NCBI GenBank assembly: GCA_009760855.2
Contig: WPIO01000032.1
Span: 1,292,501-1,356,500, forward strand
Direction: 5' to 3'
DNA length: 64,000 nucleotides
Origin: Cristatella mucedo
Lineage: Eukaryota > Bryozoa > Phylactolaemata > Cristatellidae
Part shown: piece after piece, positions 1 to 29,170 of the stretch
How the letters are laid out: every line of letters begins with the position of its first letter
Position numbering within the stretch: the first letter of the stretch is position 1
The notes under the pieces: generated by a model
Database searches by the model: none
Seen by the model: the letters and a program-made list of their open reading frames with translations, nothing else
What the model was told of the DNA's origin: nothing
Position numbers and translations under genes: made by a program

Positions 1-659
1 ATGCAGTTGTCTTGCAGAGTCTCACGGAGTCATGCATCTAGGCTGCTCAAACCAACGGTATAATCCTCTGTAGATTTCCTATCCTCAAGGGCTGCTAGAG
101 AATCCTTCCTGGTGCTAGAGAGTCCATGCCTAGCTTCGCAGGCGAGTCAAGTAGTATCAGAGGTCTCTTGGTACTGTAGTCCTCAAAGGCACACGGAAAA
201 GGCCTCTAGTTGCTGCGGTCCCCAAATGCGCAACCTATAGTGGGCCAATCAGGCTGAAGTCGGGCTACCTTCAAAGGTGAGCTGAGAGTCAATGGCCTTT
301 TGTTGAAGATTATGTAGCTCGGCTCGTGTAAAAATGCCCGCAGTAGGGTCCGCTCTCGGTCCATGGGTCCTGAGGCGGAGGTGCACGAGTTACGTGAGAC
401 GCTGCCGCTTCCATTTGCTGTTGGCTGCTGCTCGTTCTGCTTCTGCACAGTCTATTTATCTGCAAGCAGATAGGCAGCGGTCGTCCTGGGTAGCCGATTC
501 CATCAGACCGCTGGCCCGGCCGAAATGAGGAGAACTGGACGATCAGCAGTACGGGCGGAAGGTTGCTGCGTGCCAATGATGATAATTGCTGGTTGTCAGT
601 CGTTCTACACCCGACGGTACAGTAAGAGATTATTATAAAAACTATAACTTTCTACACTG
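1..659. other. no recognisable feature
   Basis: I see no gene or repeat here that I can name. Short open frames exist on both strands but none resembles a known protein or shows splice-site structure. Confidence 0.5.
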
Positions 660-3600
660 TTATGGATAATAAGAAACCGTGAGGGGCAGACGACACCGTA
701 AGAGAAGGGCTAAAAAAGCCAAAGAGCAAGCAAAATAAAAGTGCTCTTTCCTAAAATACCTAAAAAAAAAGCAAAACGTATCTACCGATTTTTTGCCAGA
801 CGAGTCACACACAAAAATATCAAAGTAGAAAAGCGCCTGGCTGAGCAAGATGAAAGAACCAAAGTCCCACTATTAGTAAAGACAAAAACCAGACAGAGAT
901 AAGTGATATTGATAGCCGAGGCAACACAGTCAAGTCATGTAGCAGGCTAAACCGGGGTTGGATTATAGTGACCCTGCCGCACGGCTTTCTGATAATATTG
1001 GAAAAAACGCCGCATTTCTATTGCAAAAGAGACCGCAGCAGGTTTATGCCCGTGACTTTTCTGAAGATCCACGGAACAGAAGACTTTATCAGCTTCATCA
1101 AAAAAACGCTTGCAATTGGGAGGAGCCTGTTGTTGATGTATTCTATAATAACAGATGTAGTATTCTGCTTTGCTGTAAGCTATTTAGCAAGAAGGGTAAC
1201 ATCTCGTCTGTGCAGGAATTAGCTGCAAAGATTAAAAAATCCATCCGCAATTTTGTCCGCACATGAGAAAAGTCCACCGCACCTAGAAAGTTATCAAGCT
1301 TGGAGGGAATTGGAGGTGCGGCTAGCAGAAGGCAAGAAATAGATGTGACAATTCAAGAGAAAATTAAGCAACACTGTGAATATTGGAAACAGGTCTTGGA
1401 GCGCCTCATAGCATTAGTGAAGGTACTTGGAGCTCAACATTTAGCACTCCGAAGATCAAATGGAAAACACTTCGCACCTGGGAATGACATTTTTTTTTCT
1501 CCAATTCTTTGACTTTCTTACCCTCTGCGATTCTCTGACGATGGAGCGCCTGAGGAGGGTTAATGACAAAAAAAAAAACTTACGTACATTATGTTGACCA
1601 AGACATCCAAGATGAATTAATACGAACTTTAGCTTCTACAATAAAGCATCAGATTACAGAAGCAGCCAGGTCAACAAAATACGATTCAGTTATCCTTGAC
1701 TGTACCCTTGATGACAGCCACACTGAGCAGATGACCATGATCATTTGTTTTGCTAACCTAAGTGAAGCCAAAGTGATAATCAGAGAACATTTTCTTGGTT
1801 GTATTCCTTTACAAGAGACCACAGGTGCATTCGTCATTGAAGTTCTGTTTGAGCAACTCAAAGATATGAAATTGCTTGTTGGGAATATGAGAGGACACGA
1901 GAGGGTATGACAATGGCAGTAACAGGAAAGGCAAGGCAAATGCAGTGCAGAAGGGGTTACTGAACATAAATCCGGCCGGGTCCCTAATATGTAAATTTCA
2001 GTGCCCACTCCCTGAATCTAGTTGTAAATTATGCAGCAAAAAGTGGCCTGGAGGATGTGAATTTCTTTGCTTTGGTGGAGCAAGTACTCGATTTTTTCTC
2101 AGCATCTACTTAACGTTATAATAATAGTAATAATACACTGACAAAGCGCCCTCAGAGAACCTAATCTCTTTCTAAGCGCTTTACATTTGCTGCAAAAAGA
2201 GCATGATTGAATGGTTAGCATTACCATGCTCAATAAACAGCAAGGATAATTTGTATAGGCAGTGACATGCACAGGGTCAACATGCCAGTGAGGTTAGTGG
2301 CAGCATGCAACAGTGTCAGCACGCATAAGCATACAAAGAACGAATCACGGGGACCCACTAAATGCTGTCATAAATAGATGCGTTTTTAATTTCTGTTTAA
2401 ATGTAGTCAAGTCAGGGGATCTCGTGGCGGAAGCCATGAGCGAGTTTCAAGCTTTGGGAGAAAATGAACTAAAGGCAAGGTCTCTAAAGGATTTGGTTTG
2501 TACGAGATATAAGTAAACAGTTTGATTCCGAAAAGTGGGTGGTGTGGTACTTAACCTGATGGGGCAGTAGATCTGATAGGTAGGCTGGAGCCAAAGAATG
2601 AAGGGACATGAAAGTGACTGACAAACCTTGAAATCGATGCGTTGCTTGACTGATAGCCAGTGCAGGTCGGCGAGAAGTGGTGTGATGTGGCAACTGCGAC
2701 GCTCACGACAGACAAGCCTAGCTGCAAAGTTTTGCATCAGCTATAAGCGCCTGATTGCACAGGCTGGTTGACTGGCAAGCAGTGAGTTACAGAAGTCAAG
2801 ACGGGATGTCGCAAATGCATGGACCCACTTAGATGTGGTATCCTTATCTAAACAAGCCTGAATTTTAGCAATGGTTGGGGAGTTCTCAAAAGTCACATCC
2901 CTGATGCTAGTGATCTTACGTTAAAAACCCCTTTGTGAAAAAATAAAGGAAAGTAGAATTGATGCTCTGAAACCGCTGAGATTCAACCTTGACAAAGTCT
3001 CTGATGCTCTGATTGGGATATATGGAGATACGAGTCGGAAATGGCTGGCTAGAGCTATCTATGGCAAACACTGACCAATAACATAGCACAATTTCCATCT
3101 GTAGTATCGTTTCTTACCTGGCACAACATTTTGTTTGAGGTAAATGTCACTAGCAAAGTTCTACAGTAGACATAAGCTGACTTGAGACTGGGATTTAAAC
3201 AGCTGAAAACACCAGAAATTACATCAGTATTCTCAGAAGTGAAGAGAGCTTCCATAAAAAATTTGCGGATGCAACTCAAATGGTTAAAAAGTTAAAGATT
3301 AAAGCTTTATTGAAGCAAATCGACAATTGAACAAGGTAAGGCTGTTTGATCATGATTCACAGGATGAGGTTGTAAAGGGTCCCAAGGAGAGCAAAAGGTC
3401 AACTTTTATTATGCTGCTCTAGATTTGGTAGCAGAATCTATAATAGAAAGGTTCAATCAGACTTAACAAAACAGCACATTGTTTGGGTTCCTGTGTGATT
3501 TTTCAAGATTTCCTACATACCCACAGAGGATATTCTTATTGAGTGCAACTCTCTGCAGGGGTCTCGTACTCATAAAGACAGCAAGTATTTAGATGGAGAG

Positions 3601-3945
3601 GAACTCGGTGGTGAGCTTCAAACTATTGCCAGGATGCTTCCCAGACTATGAATCCGCAAGAGGTCATGCAATTTCTATCGCAGGATAAATTGCTAGACTC
3701 TTTTCCCGATCTTTCAGTAGCGCTCAGAATTGTATTGACCTTGCCAATTTCAGTGGCCAGTGGAGAAAGAAGTTTTTCAAAATTAAAAATAATTAAAAAT
3801 AATCTTCATTCAACAATGTGCCAAGTAAGACTGGTTGGCTCGGCAACAACTTCATTTGAATCGGATTTAGCATCTTTTCTCGACATTAAAGAAACGGTTT
3901 GCGAGTTTGCCAAGAAAAAAGGAAGGAAAAGCTATTTTTGAGCAT
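660..3945 (+). mobile_element. decayed hAT transposon (DUF4371/ZMYM1-like transposase), interrupted by a LINE
   Basis: Remnant of a hAT-superfamily transposase gene broken by frameshifts and stops. In order, the plus strand shows: a Lys-rich start near 664; a TTF-type zinc-finger-like stretch at 958-1266 with the typical CCKLF motif; an alpha-helical segment at 1300-1500 (EYWKQVLERLI); a DUF4371 core at 1563-1910 (SVILDCTLDDSHTEQMT, IREHFLG); its continuation in two frames to about 2117 (GYDNGSN, then HSLNLVV); a resumed middle part near 3060-3290; and the hAT C-terminal dimerisation domain at 3648-3941 (SGERSFSKLKIIKN). A LINE 3' end on the opposite strand splits it at about 2118-2885. Terminal inverted repeats were not identified. 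It is a pseudogene, not a domesticated gene, because the frame is lost at several points. Confidence 0.8.
2118..2885 (-). mobile_element. LINE A 3' fragment inserted in the hAT element
   Basis: The 5'-truncated 3' end of LINE A on the minus strand. The TAATAATAG-rich left edge is the reverse of its ATT tail. Next come the 3' UTR and then the C-terminal reverse-transcriptase-associated region in an open minus frame at 2447-2737 (AARLVCRERRSCHITPLLAD). hAT coding resemblance resumes after about 2890, so the LINE inserted after the hAT element had arrived. No clear target-site duplication could be seen. Confidence 0.8.
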
Positions 3946-4499
3946 CAGTTTTTAAATTATTTTATGCATAACTGCATCCACACAAGTTATTTGTGTATGT
4001 TTGTGAGACTATGATATTAAATCTCTTTACACCTTACAATTTGGGGTTCATTTTATGACGGGCGGTTGGGCGAGTTCGTGACTGGAAAGAGGTTCCAGCT
4101 ATCTGATCTCGCCTAGTGCAACAAAATGCCTTGCACCGGTCCTGGATACTGTTTAGAAAACTGTAGTGATATTCCATACTTACACCATAGGAACAACATC
4201 CAAAAAATACAATCGATATTTGTATAAAGATGCCCGCTATAGGCATTGCGGCCTGAGTTGAACTACTTGCAAGCCACGAACCTTCTTAGGTCTGAGTAAA
4301 GCCAGCTTTGGGCTACACAGCTCAGAATGTCAGCCGAACAATATTTAGCTGTCTTCTGGAGTATGGAGCACCGTTTCGCTTGATTGGTAACTTAAAAAAG
4401 CATACTTCATCCAGCTACTACAAATGTACACCCTATAAATGCGCAGTCCTTATCACCCTGAAATGTGTGCAGCAGGTCGGAAATATATTTTATTTCTAA
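3946..4499. other. no recognisable feature
   Basis: AT-rich sequence after the hAT dimerisation domain. It could include the lost 3' end of the hAT element, but I could not find a terminal inverted repeat. Confidence 0.4.
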
Positions 4500-4655
4500 T
4501 CCTTAAGGGACTAATCTCTATTCGGGCGCTTCACATATGCCACGGGACTCAAGCCCACGACCTCGGTAATCAAATACATTCACCTTGACATTGGTCGGGC
4601 GAGCAGCCAAACCAATGCGAAGGCTTCGGTTAGCAATATCCAAGTGCACGAAATA
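4500..4655 (-). mobile_element. tRNA-derived SINE
   Basis: Read on the minus strand, this has a tRNA-like head with a degenerate A box (TGGCTGCTCGCCCG) and a B-box-like GGGCTTGAGTCCC. A tail follows (CATATGTGAAGCGCC, then AGAGATTA) that resembles the LINE A 3' end. The same layout recurs at 13.9, 17.6, 18.2, 29.4, 51.8 and 62.3 kb. Confidence 0.6.
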
Positions 4656-5492
4656 TAGGTGTCCTGTTCTAAAATGACTTTTCATTAGACGACCACATCA
4701 GCTCCCCAGTCAAGTCAGCGTAATTTAAGCTATATCGCATTGCTAAAATTTGGACTTGCTTAGATAGGTATACTAGACCTAAATTGATTCATGAATTTAT
4801 CCCGATCGTCTTGACTTCTGTAACTCACTGCTTGCTGATCTGCCGGACTCTGCCACCAGGAGCTTACAGTTGGTGCAAAACACAGCAGCTAGGCTTGCCT
4901 GTCGTGAGCGTCTCAGTTGCCAGATCGCACCATTTCTCGCCAACCTGCACTAGTTCCCAGCCAAGCAGCGAATCGACTTCAAGGTTCTGTCACTCACCTT
5001 TAGGTTCCTTCCTTATTTGGCTCCAGCCTACATAAGAGATCTACTCCCATACCAGGCCAGGCATTGTACCACCTGCTTTTTTGAATCAAGTCATTTACCT
5101 ACACATCCTACGAACCTCAAGTCCTTTGGAGACTGTGCCTTTAGTTCATCCTCTCAAAGCCTGGAACTCATCCTGACTGACGTCACGACACCCCTGACTT
5201 GACGTCATTAAATAGAAGCTAAGACGCATCTATTTATCACAGTTTTTAGTGGGTTCTTGTGATTCGTCCCTTGTGTGCTTATGCGTGCTGACACCGTGCA
5301 TGGTGCCATTAACCATATTTGCATGCTGACCATGAGCATGTCACCTCTGACCACGTTATGCTTGTTGACGTTGAGCATGCTACTACTAACCATTCGAGCA
5401 CGCGTCCTTTGCAGTATGTGTAAAGTACCTGGAATGAGATTAAGTTCTCTGAAGTTGCTATCCAAACGCTTTATTATTATTATTATTATTAG
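4656..5492 (+). mobile_element. LINE A 3' fragment
   Basis: A decayed plus-strand copy covering the end of the reverse transcriptase region (LAPAYIRDLLPYQ in one frame, many breaks) and the 3' UTR. It ends in a TTATTATTATTATTATT tail at about 5471-5491. It belongs to the diverged subtype also seen at 24.1-25.1 kb (CATTTAACCACG-type UTR). Confidence 0.75.
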
Positions 5493-6944
5493 CCGGCCTC
5501 TTCTCAACGTTACGCCAAGAGATTCCGGGTAATTGACAGGCGCTGAGCTTGAACAATGTCATGTCCTATCGCCCGCCTGTGTGCACATTTTCAGATTTAG
5601 ATTTGCCTTTTTACTTTCATTTTTCAGCTTGTAAGAATTAGGTGAAAATCGCTCGATCGCCAACACGTAAAAATTAAGGTGAGCATCGATCTGTGCAGAC
5701 AGGTATTCCATCGCATCGATGATTCGAATAACTCATACAAATGCTTTATTTTAGTTAATTCGGTTGCTGCATCAAGCCTGCCAAATGCAGCCGCGGCAAA
5801 AAGTGAGCCAAACTTCTTAGTGACACATTGGTCATTTACTACCAGCTACTGCAACTATCGGAAGCCATTTTCAAGGCAGAAGTGGCCGATGCTCCATATG
5901 TCTGTGCCGTCCGGTTGGCTTAGCGACGCTAATCGGCGTGGGTATTACCGATGAGCCCTTGGGCGGCATGTATGAGAAACCTTGCCACTGAAAAGAAAAA
6001 TAACCGCAAGCTTCGCACTTGGCTACCACTGAAAAAAATAAGTTTAGGCTTCGCGATTGGCTGCCACTGACACGTCCATGCATAAATGGCATACGGCCGC
6101 ACCACAACAACCCATGGGGGTTTCGGGTTCGAGTTCTTCAGCAGGCAATCCTATATACACAGCATCCTGCTTTTTGTCTTGGCATATCCGTCAGGAATCC
6201 TATAATATGGCACACCCTAACTAAGCACCAGAAAACTTGCTTGAGCTCGCTGGGCCTTGAATTAGGATTTGTGGAGAGGGCAAGTATTTGGCCGTAACGT
6301 GGAAATTTCCCTATGGTGCCGCCAGTGCTGCTATGTTTAAACATAAGCCGGTGACGGACCGGCTGGAGGGCCGGCACGAAGCACCGCAAAATGTTTAGGG
6401 GTGTCTATCCTAAGCCAAGCCACAAGCATATTCGAGGCCAACTCGGACCTCAAATTTTGCCCCCTCTACTGGGCCTCCTTACGAATGGTTAAGGTGTTCA
6501 TTCACTTCACGTAAAGGACGTCGGTGCACGTCCTACAGAAGTCAATTCTGTATTGCCACCTTCAAGCTAACGTTCTACTGTTGCTCCAAAAATTAGGCTG
6601 TTTAGCCCAACGGCCTTTAATTTTTTTTTATCTGACTGCCAAAGTCTGTGTACCGATCTTGCTAGCTCCATGATTCTGCCTAGTCATAAGTCCCGTAATT
6701 CAGAATTGACTAGGCTATACAAAAAATCCATTAAGACTCTAAAGCTGGTAGTGAAAATGGCTGCAACACTGGTAAACAAATCCAAGAGATTCAGCCGTGG
6801 TCTGCAACCATTGCCGTGGTCTGCTACCGTCGGCATACCTGGGTGCATTGGTGTGCTGCATCTATGACTCGATGGCTGTGCTTTGAGGCACATTCTCTAC
6901 CAAAATTCGTCCCTCGTCTACAAGCACCGTTACGTTTACTTACT
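5493..6944. other. non-coding stretch with a small tandem repeat
   Basis: No gene recognised. At 5982-6070 a unit of about 40 bases beginning CCACTGAAAA is present twice plus the start of a third copy. The rest looks like old, unclassifiable repeat DNA. Confidence 0.45.
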
Positions 6945-7030
6945 ATTCTATTGCGTATCACTTTGCAGCAAATGTAAAGCGTTTCTGAGGGCGCTTTATC
7001 AAGTGCAATATTATTATTATTATTATTACG
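6945..7030 (+). mobile_element. LINE A 3' tail
   Basis: Only the last ~80 bases of LINE A remain: TTTGCAGCAAATGTAAAGCG, then a shortened hairpin loop, GGGCGCTTTATCAAGTGCAA and an ATT tail. Part of the terminal hairpin is deleted in this copy. Confidence 0.8.
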
Positions 7031-7148
7031 ATCGCAGCGTTTATGATTAAGAAATTTTATGCAGGCACCACTACAGTGCGTTTGTAGCAATAGTACTAAA
7101 ACATGTCATTATTTATGAGGCACTAGAGCATCCGAACAGCTATGAGTC

Positions 7149-8056
7149 GATATGTAATGTACCTCCGTCTGTGACTCCACAAAGCGACAGACACTATGTG
7201 GGTGTTAGGCAGGAGAGTTTTGTACAGTGCACTCACAGCCTAAGCGGCTTTCGGTATGCATTCGGTCGCCAAAATACTTCATCGCACGAAACAGAGAAAA
7301 TGCGATAAGCCGATTGCAGCTGGTGCAAAACTCCGCAGCTAGACTTGTCTATCGTGAGCATCGCAGTTGCCACATTACTCCACTTCTCGCCGACCTGCAC
7401 TGGCTACCAGTCAAGCAACGGATTGACTTCAAGGTTTTGTCGCCCACTTTTAGGTCACTTCATTCTTTGGCTCCAGCCTATCTCTCAGATATACTCCCCC
7501 ATCAGGCCAAGCATCGTACCACCCGCTTTTCGGAGTCCAACAGTCTACAAATACCTCCTACAAACCTCAAATCCTTTGGAGACCGTGCATTTAGTTCGTA
7601 TGCTCCCAAAGCCTGGAACTCCCTCCGACTTGCCTCAGAGCACCCCTGACTTGACCACATTTAAAAAGAACTTGAAAACACACCTATTTAAGACAGCATT
7701 TAGTGGGTCCCTGTGATTCGTCCTTGATGTGCTTATGCGTGCTGACACTGTGCATGCTGCCACTAACCTCATTTGCATGCTGACCCTGTGGATGTGACCC
7801 CTAACCATGTTATTCATATTGTTTGTTTATCAAGCATGATATTACTCACCATTCAATTGCGTTTCCCTTTGCAGCAAATGTAAAGCGCCTAAAGAGAGAT
7901 TGAGTTCTCTGAGGGCGCTTGATCAAGAACATTATTATTATTAAAGTGGGACACATAGCAGAGTCGGGAGAGCACTCGAGGTAATAATAGTAGTCAAGTA
8001 GTGAGTAACATGGAAATAGCAGCTCAGGATGGCTGGAAAGGATGTCCCACAGGCAC
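7149..8056 (-). mobile_element. LINE B 3' fragment split by a LINE A insertion
   Basis: The minus-strand LINE B 3' end occupies 7149-7298 (CTCCACAAAG, GTGTTAGGCAGGAGAGTTTT, GCCTAAGCGGC). It resumes at about 7948-8056 with AAAGTGGGACACATAGCAGA, which directly follows in intact copies (compare 8190-8290 and 44510-44600). The gap is filled by LINE A at 7299-7945, so the two parts are one interrupted copy. Confidence 0.8.
7299..7945 (+). mobile_element. LINE A 3' fragment inserted into LINE B
   Basis: A well-preserved plus-strand LINE A 3' end. An open frame through about 7649 gives the typical C-terminal region (VQNSAARLVYREHRSCHITP, LLADLHWLPVKQRIDFKVL). The UTR then ends in the hairpin AAAGCGCC...GGCGCTT (7882-7920) and an ATT tail. 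It lies inside a LINE B copy of opposite orientation and is therefore younger than that copy. Confidence 0.85.
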
Positions 8057-8061
8057 GACCT

Positions 8062-8558
8062 GATGCATCTCCGTCTGTAACTCCACAAAGTCATAAAGAC
8101 CATGTGGGTGTTACGCAGGAGAGTTTTGTATAGCGCACTCATAGCCTAAGCGGCTTCGGTACGCATTCGGTAGCCAACAGACTTCGTTTCACGCAACAAA
8201 GAGAAAGTGGGAAGCATAGCAGAGTCAGGAGAGCAGTTGAGGTAGTGAGTAGCATGGAAGTAGCAGCTCAGGACCGCTGAGAAGGATGAGCCATAGTCGG
8301 CAGTAGTAGAGTAGTTGTCGTTGCATCAGAATTGTGGAAGCTAAAGCTTCTGTCGCCAACGGTCTTTAAGCAGAGGAACGGAACAGCTAATTTATTGTCC
8401 ATACAGGACCTGAGGGCACGAGGAGGCTGAGACTGGTGCAGCAGTTCAGCTAGATATGGAGGAGCCAAGCCGTGGCAGGCCTTGCGGGTAGGTGTAGGAA
8501 CTTTGCTCTGTATATCCTCTTTGAGCTGGTCTAGATGTAGCTTTTCCAGATTTGACAA
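8062..8558 (-). mobile_element. LINE B 3' fragment
   Basis: A minus-strand LINE B copy running from its 3' hairpin (GTAACTCCACA...TGTGGGTGTTAC as written on the plus strand) back to the C-terminal region (HGLAPPYLAELLHQ, LRSCMDNKLAVPF). It sits end to end with the LINE B copy at 7149-8056, in the same orientation. Confidence 0.8.
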
Positions 8559-8949
8559 AAGAAAAACACACTGTCTGTCTGGGGCAATTAAGTAGCAAAA
8601 TGTCGACTAGCGAGGGAAAGTATATTGCCTTAGAACGTTAGCTGTCACCTTAGACGTCTGCCCAGAGTCAAAATCTAGGAACCTCACTCGCTCTTACGTG
8701 TCAAATCTTATCATGCCTTCATTTTTGTCAGTATGTGGCTGTGACTAGCACCATCTGCCTGTACAGCATACCCGGCTTTGTCACTCCACCGAGAAACTTC
8801 CCCCAACTCCAATCAGCATGTAATAGCAACAGCTGTGCAGCAGGTCTCAGTAAGTGTTTGCATTTTGACCCAAGAAGCACACGTTGCCCCTCCCCGTGCC
8901 GTAGTTGTCAGGGCGGTAAGCTGCAACAAATACATTTACAAAGCTTAAC
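8559..8949. other. 3' flank of the monooxygenase gene
   Basis: Downstream of the stop codon toward LINE B. The 3' UTR must lie here, but I see no canonical AATAAA on the minus strand between 8950 and 8400; the first one falls inside the LINE B copy near 8390. Confidence 0.4.
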
Positions 8950-26317
<17,368 letters not shown>

Positions 26318-26330
26318 AGCGGTCAGCGTG

Positions 26331-26364
26331 CTAACTGCAGCCGCACTTAAGAGGCTCCTTTATA
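26331..26364 (-). promoter_or_regulatory. core promoter of the monooxygenase (TATA box and initiator)
   Basis: On the minus strand TATAAAGG lies at 26364-26357 and CTGCAGTTAG at 26340-26331. An A at 26336 in an initiator-like context is 28 bases from the first T of the TATA box. The ATG follows after about 19 bases, giving a very short 5' UTR. In the duplicate copy at 31.9 kb the box is changed to TACATAGG. Confidence 0.5.
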
Positions 26365-26929
26365 GGGCTGAACAGGATTGCACAATAGACAGCCCTATAA
26401 GTCAACAAACGCCTGGATACACGTGATGGATCAGCAGACAGGAAACGACTTTTCTAAGCACACATCCTGTATTACTGTGGATAACGTGTTTAGAAGTTTA
26501 AAGCCTTTGGTATCTTAAAAATATTTAACCCGACGGGTGAGGTAAGAGATCGTCAGAGCTATCTAAAGAGAAGACCATGGATCAGCGGTTCTTACGGGTA
26601 ATGAGTGCTACGTGTGAGAAAAATGAGAGCTTCACTCGCTGTAGGTAAACGTTACCCGGGTAGCGCTACCCGTATGTCAGCCAGCAACGCTTGGTTTCCT
26701 CGATATCCTGGTTAACAAGAGAGGCACGCATTCAAAATTTTCTCTGGACTTTCACTTAGTGAGACCAGATAACTTTTCCGCCGCCTGAGTAAGAAGCCTA
26801 CGTGTCGAATGCTCAAGTTACCCAAGCCCAGATGACGGCCAGCATAGCCGAACCGCTGCCTCAGCCCCTATCGAGGTAAGCGGCAGTTCTATTTGTTGAC
26901 ACTCATTGGATAGCAGAGCGAAAGAAAAT

Positions 26930-27285
26930 TCGGACCAAACAAGCGAGCGAGCAAGAATCGCGGCGAAAAATCAAGCAATCGCCACCGAACGGAGCAGGAA
27001 GCTGCCAGCTCCACGATTACTAGCAGCTCGCCGTCTGAACTGCGAGTCAATGTCGGAAGGTCTTCGATGCATGATTTGGATTCAGAATCTCAGCTAAAAA
27101 GCACGAATCTTCTCTGGCAAAGGTTCCCTCCAAGATTTGCATCGCTAAACTTGGTCGCGAGATTTAGCCAAGCTGTCGCTCAAAACGAAGCGGCTCAATG
27201 GAAAGCGGAAATTCCTCAGCAAACCGTCAGTAGCCCATTGAAGCGGCACTGTTTCTACATCTGTCACTGCGACACTTATTCCCAG
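26930..27285. repeat. duplicated upstream block R2, copy 1
   Basis: About 355 bases nearly identical to 33515-33875 (for example GGTCTTCGATGCATGATTTG and AGCACGAATCTTCTCTGGCA). It sits about 0.6-1 kb upstream of the monooxygenase start. Open frames in it do not resemble a known protein; it may be promoter-distal sequence or an unclassified repeat. Confidence 0.85.
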
Positions 27286-27655
27286 CTCGTATGCATTCAA
27301 GACCGCCAGGAATGAATTGGCCGCATGAAATTCCTCGTTTCCTTGTTTCAATGGACTCGACTATTGCTAGCTGAGGTAGTTAAGCATACTTAGGCCTAGC
27401 TGTAGCTTGACGCATTGGCGGCATAAACGCAACGACACGGAAACACCAACAGGGCTGCAACCACCGCGTATTCGGCTGGCACTCGCAGCGCGACAAGCAC
27501 ACGGCCGTTCAAACCTCCGTCCGCGTTCCAACTGCCCCATCCTGCCTGCCACAGGCGGTTGCGTAGCGCCAAGGGCGAGCCCGGCTTGCTACACCGCGTC
27601 AAGGACGAGCCAGCGTGCAGTGGCTGAGCAACGACACACTATTAGTCCACACAAA

Positions 27656-28003
27656 CTAGGCTCCCAAAGCCTGGAACTCCCTCCCGACCTGCGTCAAAAC
27701 ATCCCCTGACCTGACCACATTTAAAAGGAACTTAAAACCCCTTTTTAGGACAGCATTTAGTGGGTCCCTGTGATTCATCCTTCATGTGCTTATGCGTGCT
27801 GATACTGTGCATGCTGCTACTAACCACATTTGCATGCTGACCCTGTCCATGTCACCCCTAACATATTATTCATTTTGTTTGTTTTTCAAGCATGATTTTA
27901 CTAACCATGCAATTGCATTTCCCTTTGCAGCAAATATAAAGCGCCTAGAAAGAGATTAAGTTCTCTGTGGGCACTTTATCAAGTGCATTATTATTATTAT
28001 CAT
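27656..28003 (+). mobile_element. LINE A 3' fragment
   Basis: Begins abruptly in the codons for PKAWNSLPTC and continues through the UTR to TTATTATTATTATC. Inserted between blocks R2 and R3 of duplication unit 1. Confidence 0.85.
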
Positions 28004-28059
28004 AGGCTAACTTAACTGGCTGTGCCACTACAACGCAGACGTCATGTCTGGCCACCTAC

Positions 28060-29170
28060 CATGTGTCCAAAAGAGAATACTGTCCAGAAATGAGAAAGGC
28101 AATTTTTGTTAACGGTGATAACCACAGCTTGAACCTGGCAGTTCATGCGGCAATTCAAGATTCCGTTTCCATTACCTTTTTTTGGAACAACAGAGAGCAC
28201 CTACTAATTCTTTTCAAGATCAGCTCTGAGATGTGAAGAACTGAAAAAAGTTCCGAGTCATCTCTGTCAAACGTGACCCTCCAACAAGGTGGAGTGCAAG
28301 AGTGAAGGCCTTGTAAGCAATCAATGATGGACTGGACAGCATTGTAGGTCTTTAGGAGAAACAATCTGAGGACTTAAGAGGAACTCTTGAATAAAGAAGT
28401 GAAGCTAGCAGTCTCCTACATTGTATTTTGATTTTTTAACTTTTTTTGCTATTGCCACTTTGCTACTACCCCGAAGGAAGATTAATCGCGTTCAAAAAAG
28501 ACTGCAGGATCCAAAGATGAACTTCAAAGACGCCTCTTGTGACCTCCACTCTCTTGAGATTGAGTGGTCAAGACTTTGAGAAGGCCTGTGCCAAGAATCA
28601 CTACTAGATACCAAAAGGAGATGTGAATGGTGGGGAACTGCAGTTGAATAAAGAATCCGCCGAAGGACACAGACGCCTAGAAAACTCTAAAAAGATGTCG
28701 TCTCACGGCAGAGGAGGATATTTCAAGAATCATGAAGAACATGATAGACAAGATTTCCGACAAGAAATTACAACTAGCTTTTCCCGGCTCACATATTTCG
28801 ATGCCAAATTTGGTTTCTTGGTGGAAGCTGAGAAGCTGTTGAAGATACTTATCCAGACCAAACTCCGCCAGCTATATCGAGATCGCAGGGCTTCTATTGT
28901 TCAGACATTCACGGAACAGAGCTGCACAACGAAAAATGCTTTACCTTCTTGTCACCGTGGCTGTATCAGTTGCCAGTTGTGAACGTTCCGTTAACAAGCA
29001 GAAAATAATCCTGTCTTATCTGAGAGCTTCACTGGGGCAAGAATGACTCCCCCAATTTGGCCTTGTTAAGCATCGAGAAAGAAAGAGTGGAAATATTATT
29101 GACTCTCAAACTGAAATAGAACAGTTCGCCCAAGTTCAAGGCCAGATGAATTCACCTAATTTTAAGCTGA
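28060..29170 (+). pseudogene. second decayed hAT transposase remnant
   Basis: Stops and frameshifts throughout, but the order of motifs is that of the hAT/ZMYM1-like transposases: DNHSLNLAVHAA near 28110; TRWSARV-like sequence at about 28275; an alpha-helical stretch; QEITTSFSRLTYFDAKFGFL near 28760; then LALLSIEKERVE at about 29060, matching the start of the dimerisation domain. No inverted ends found. It is related to, but not collinear in position with, the element at 0.7-3.9 kb. Confidence 0.65.
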
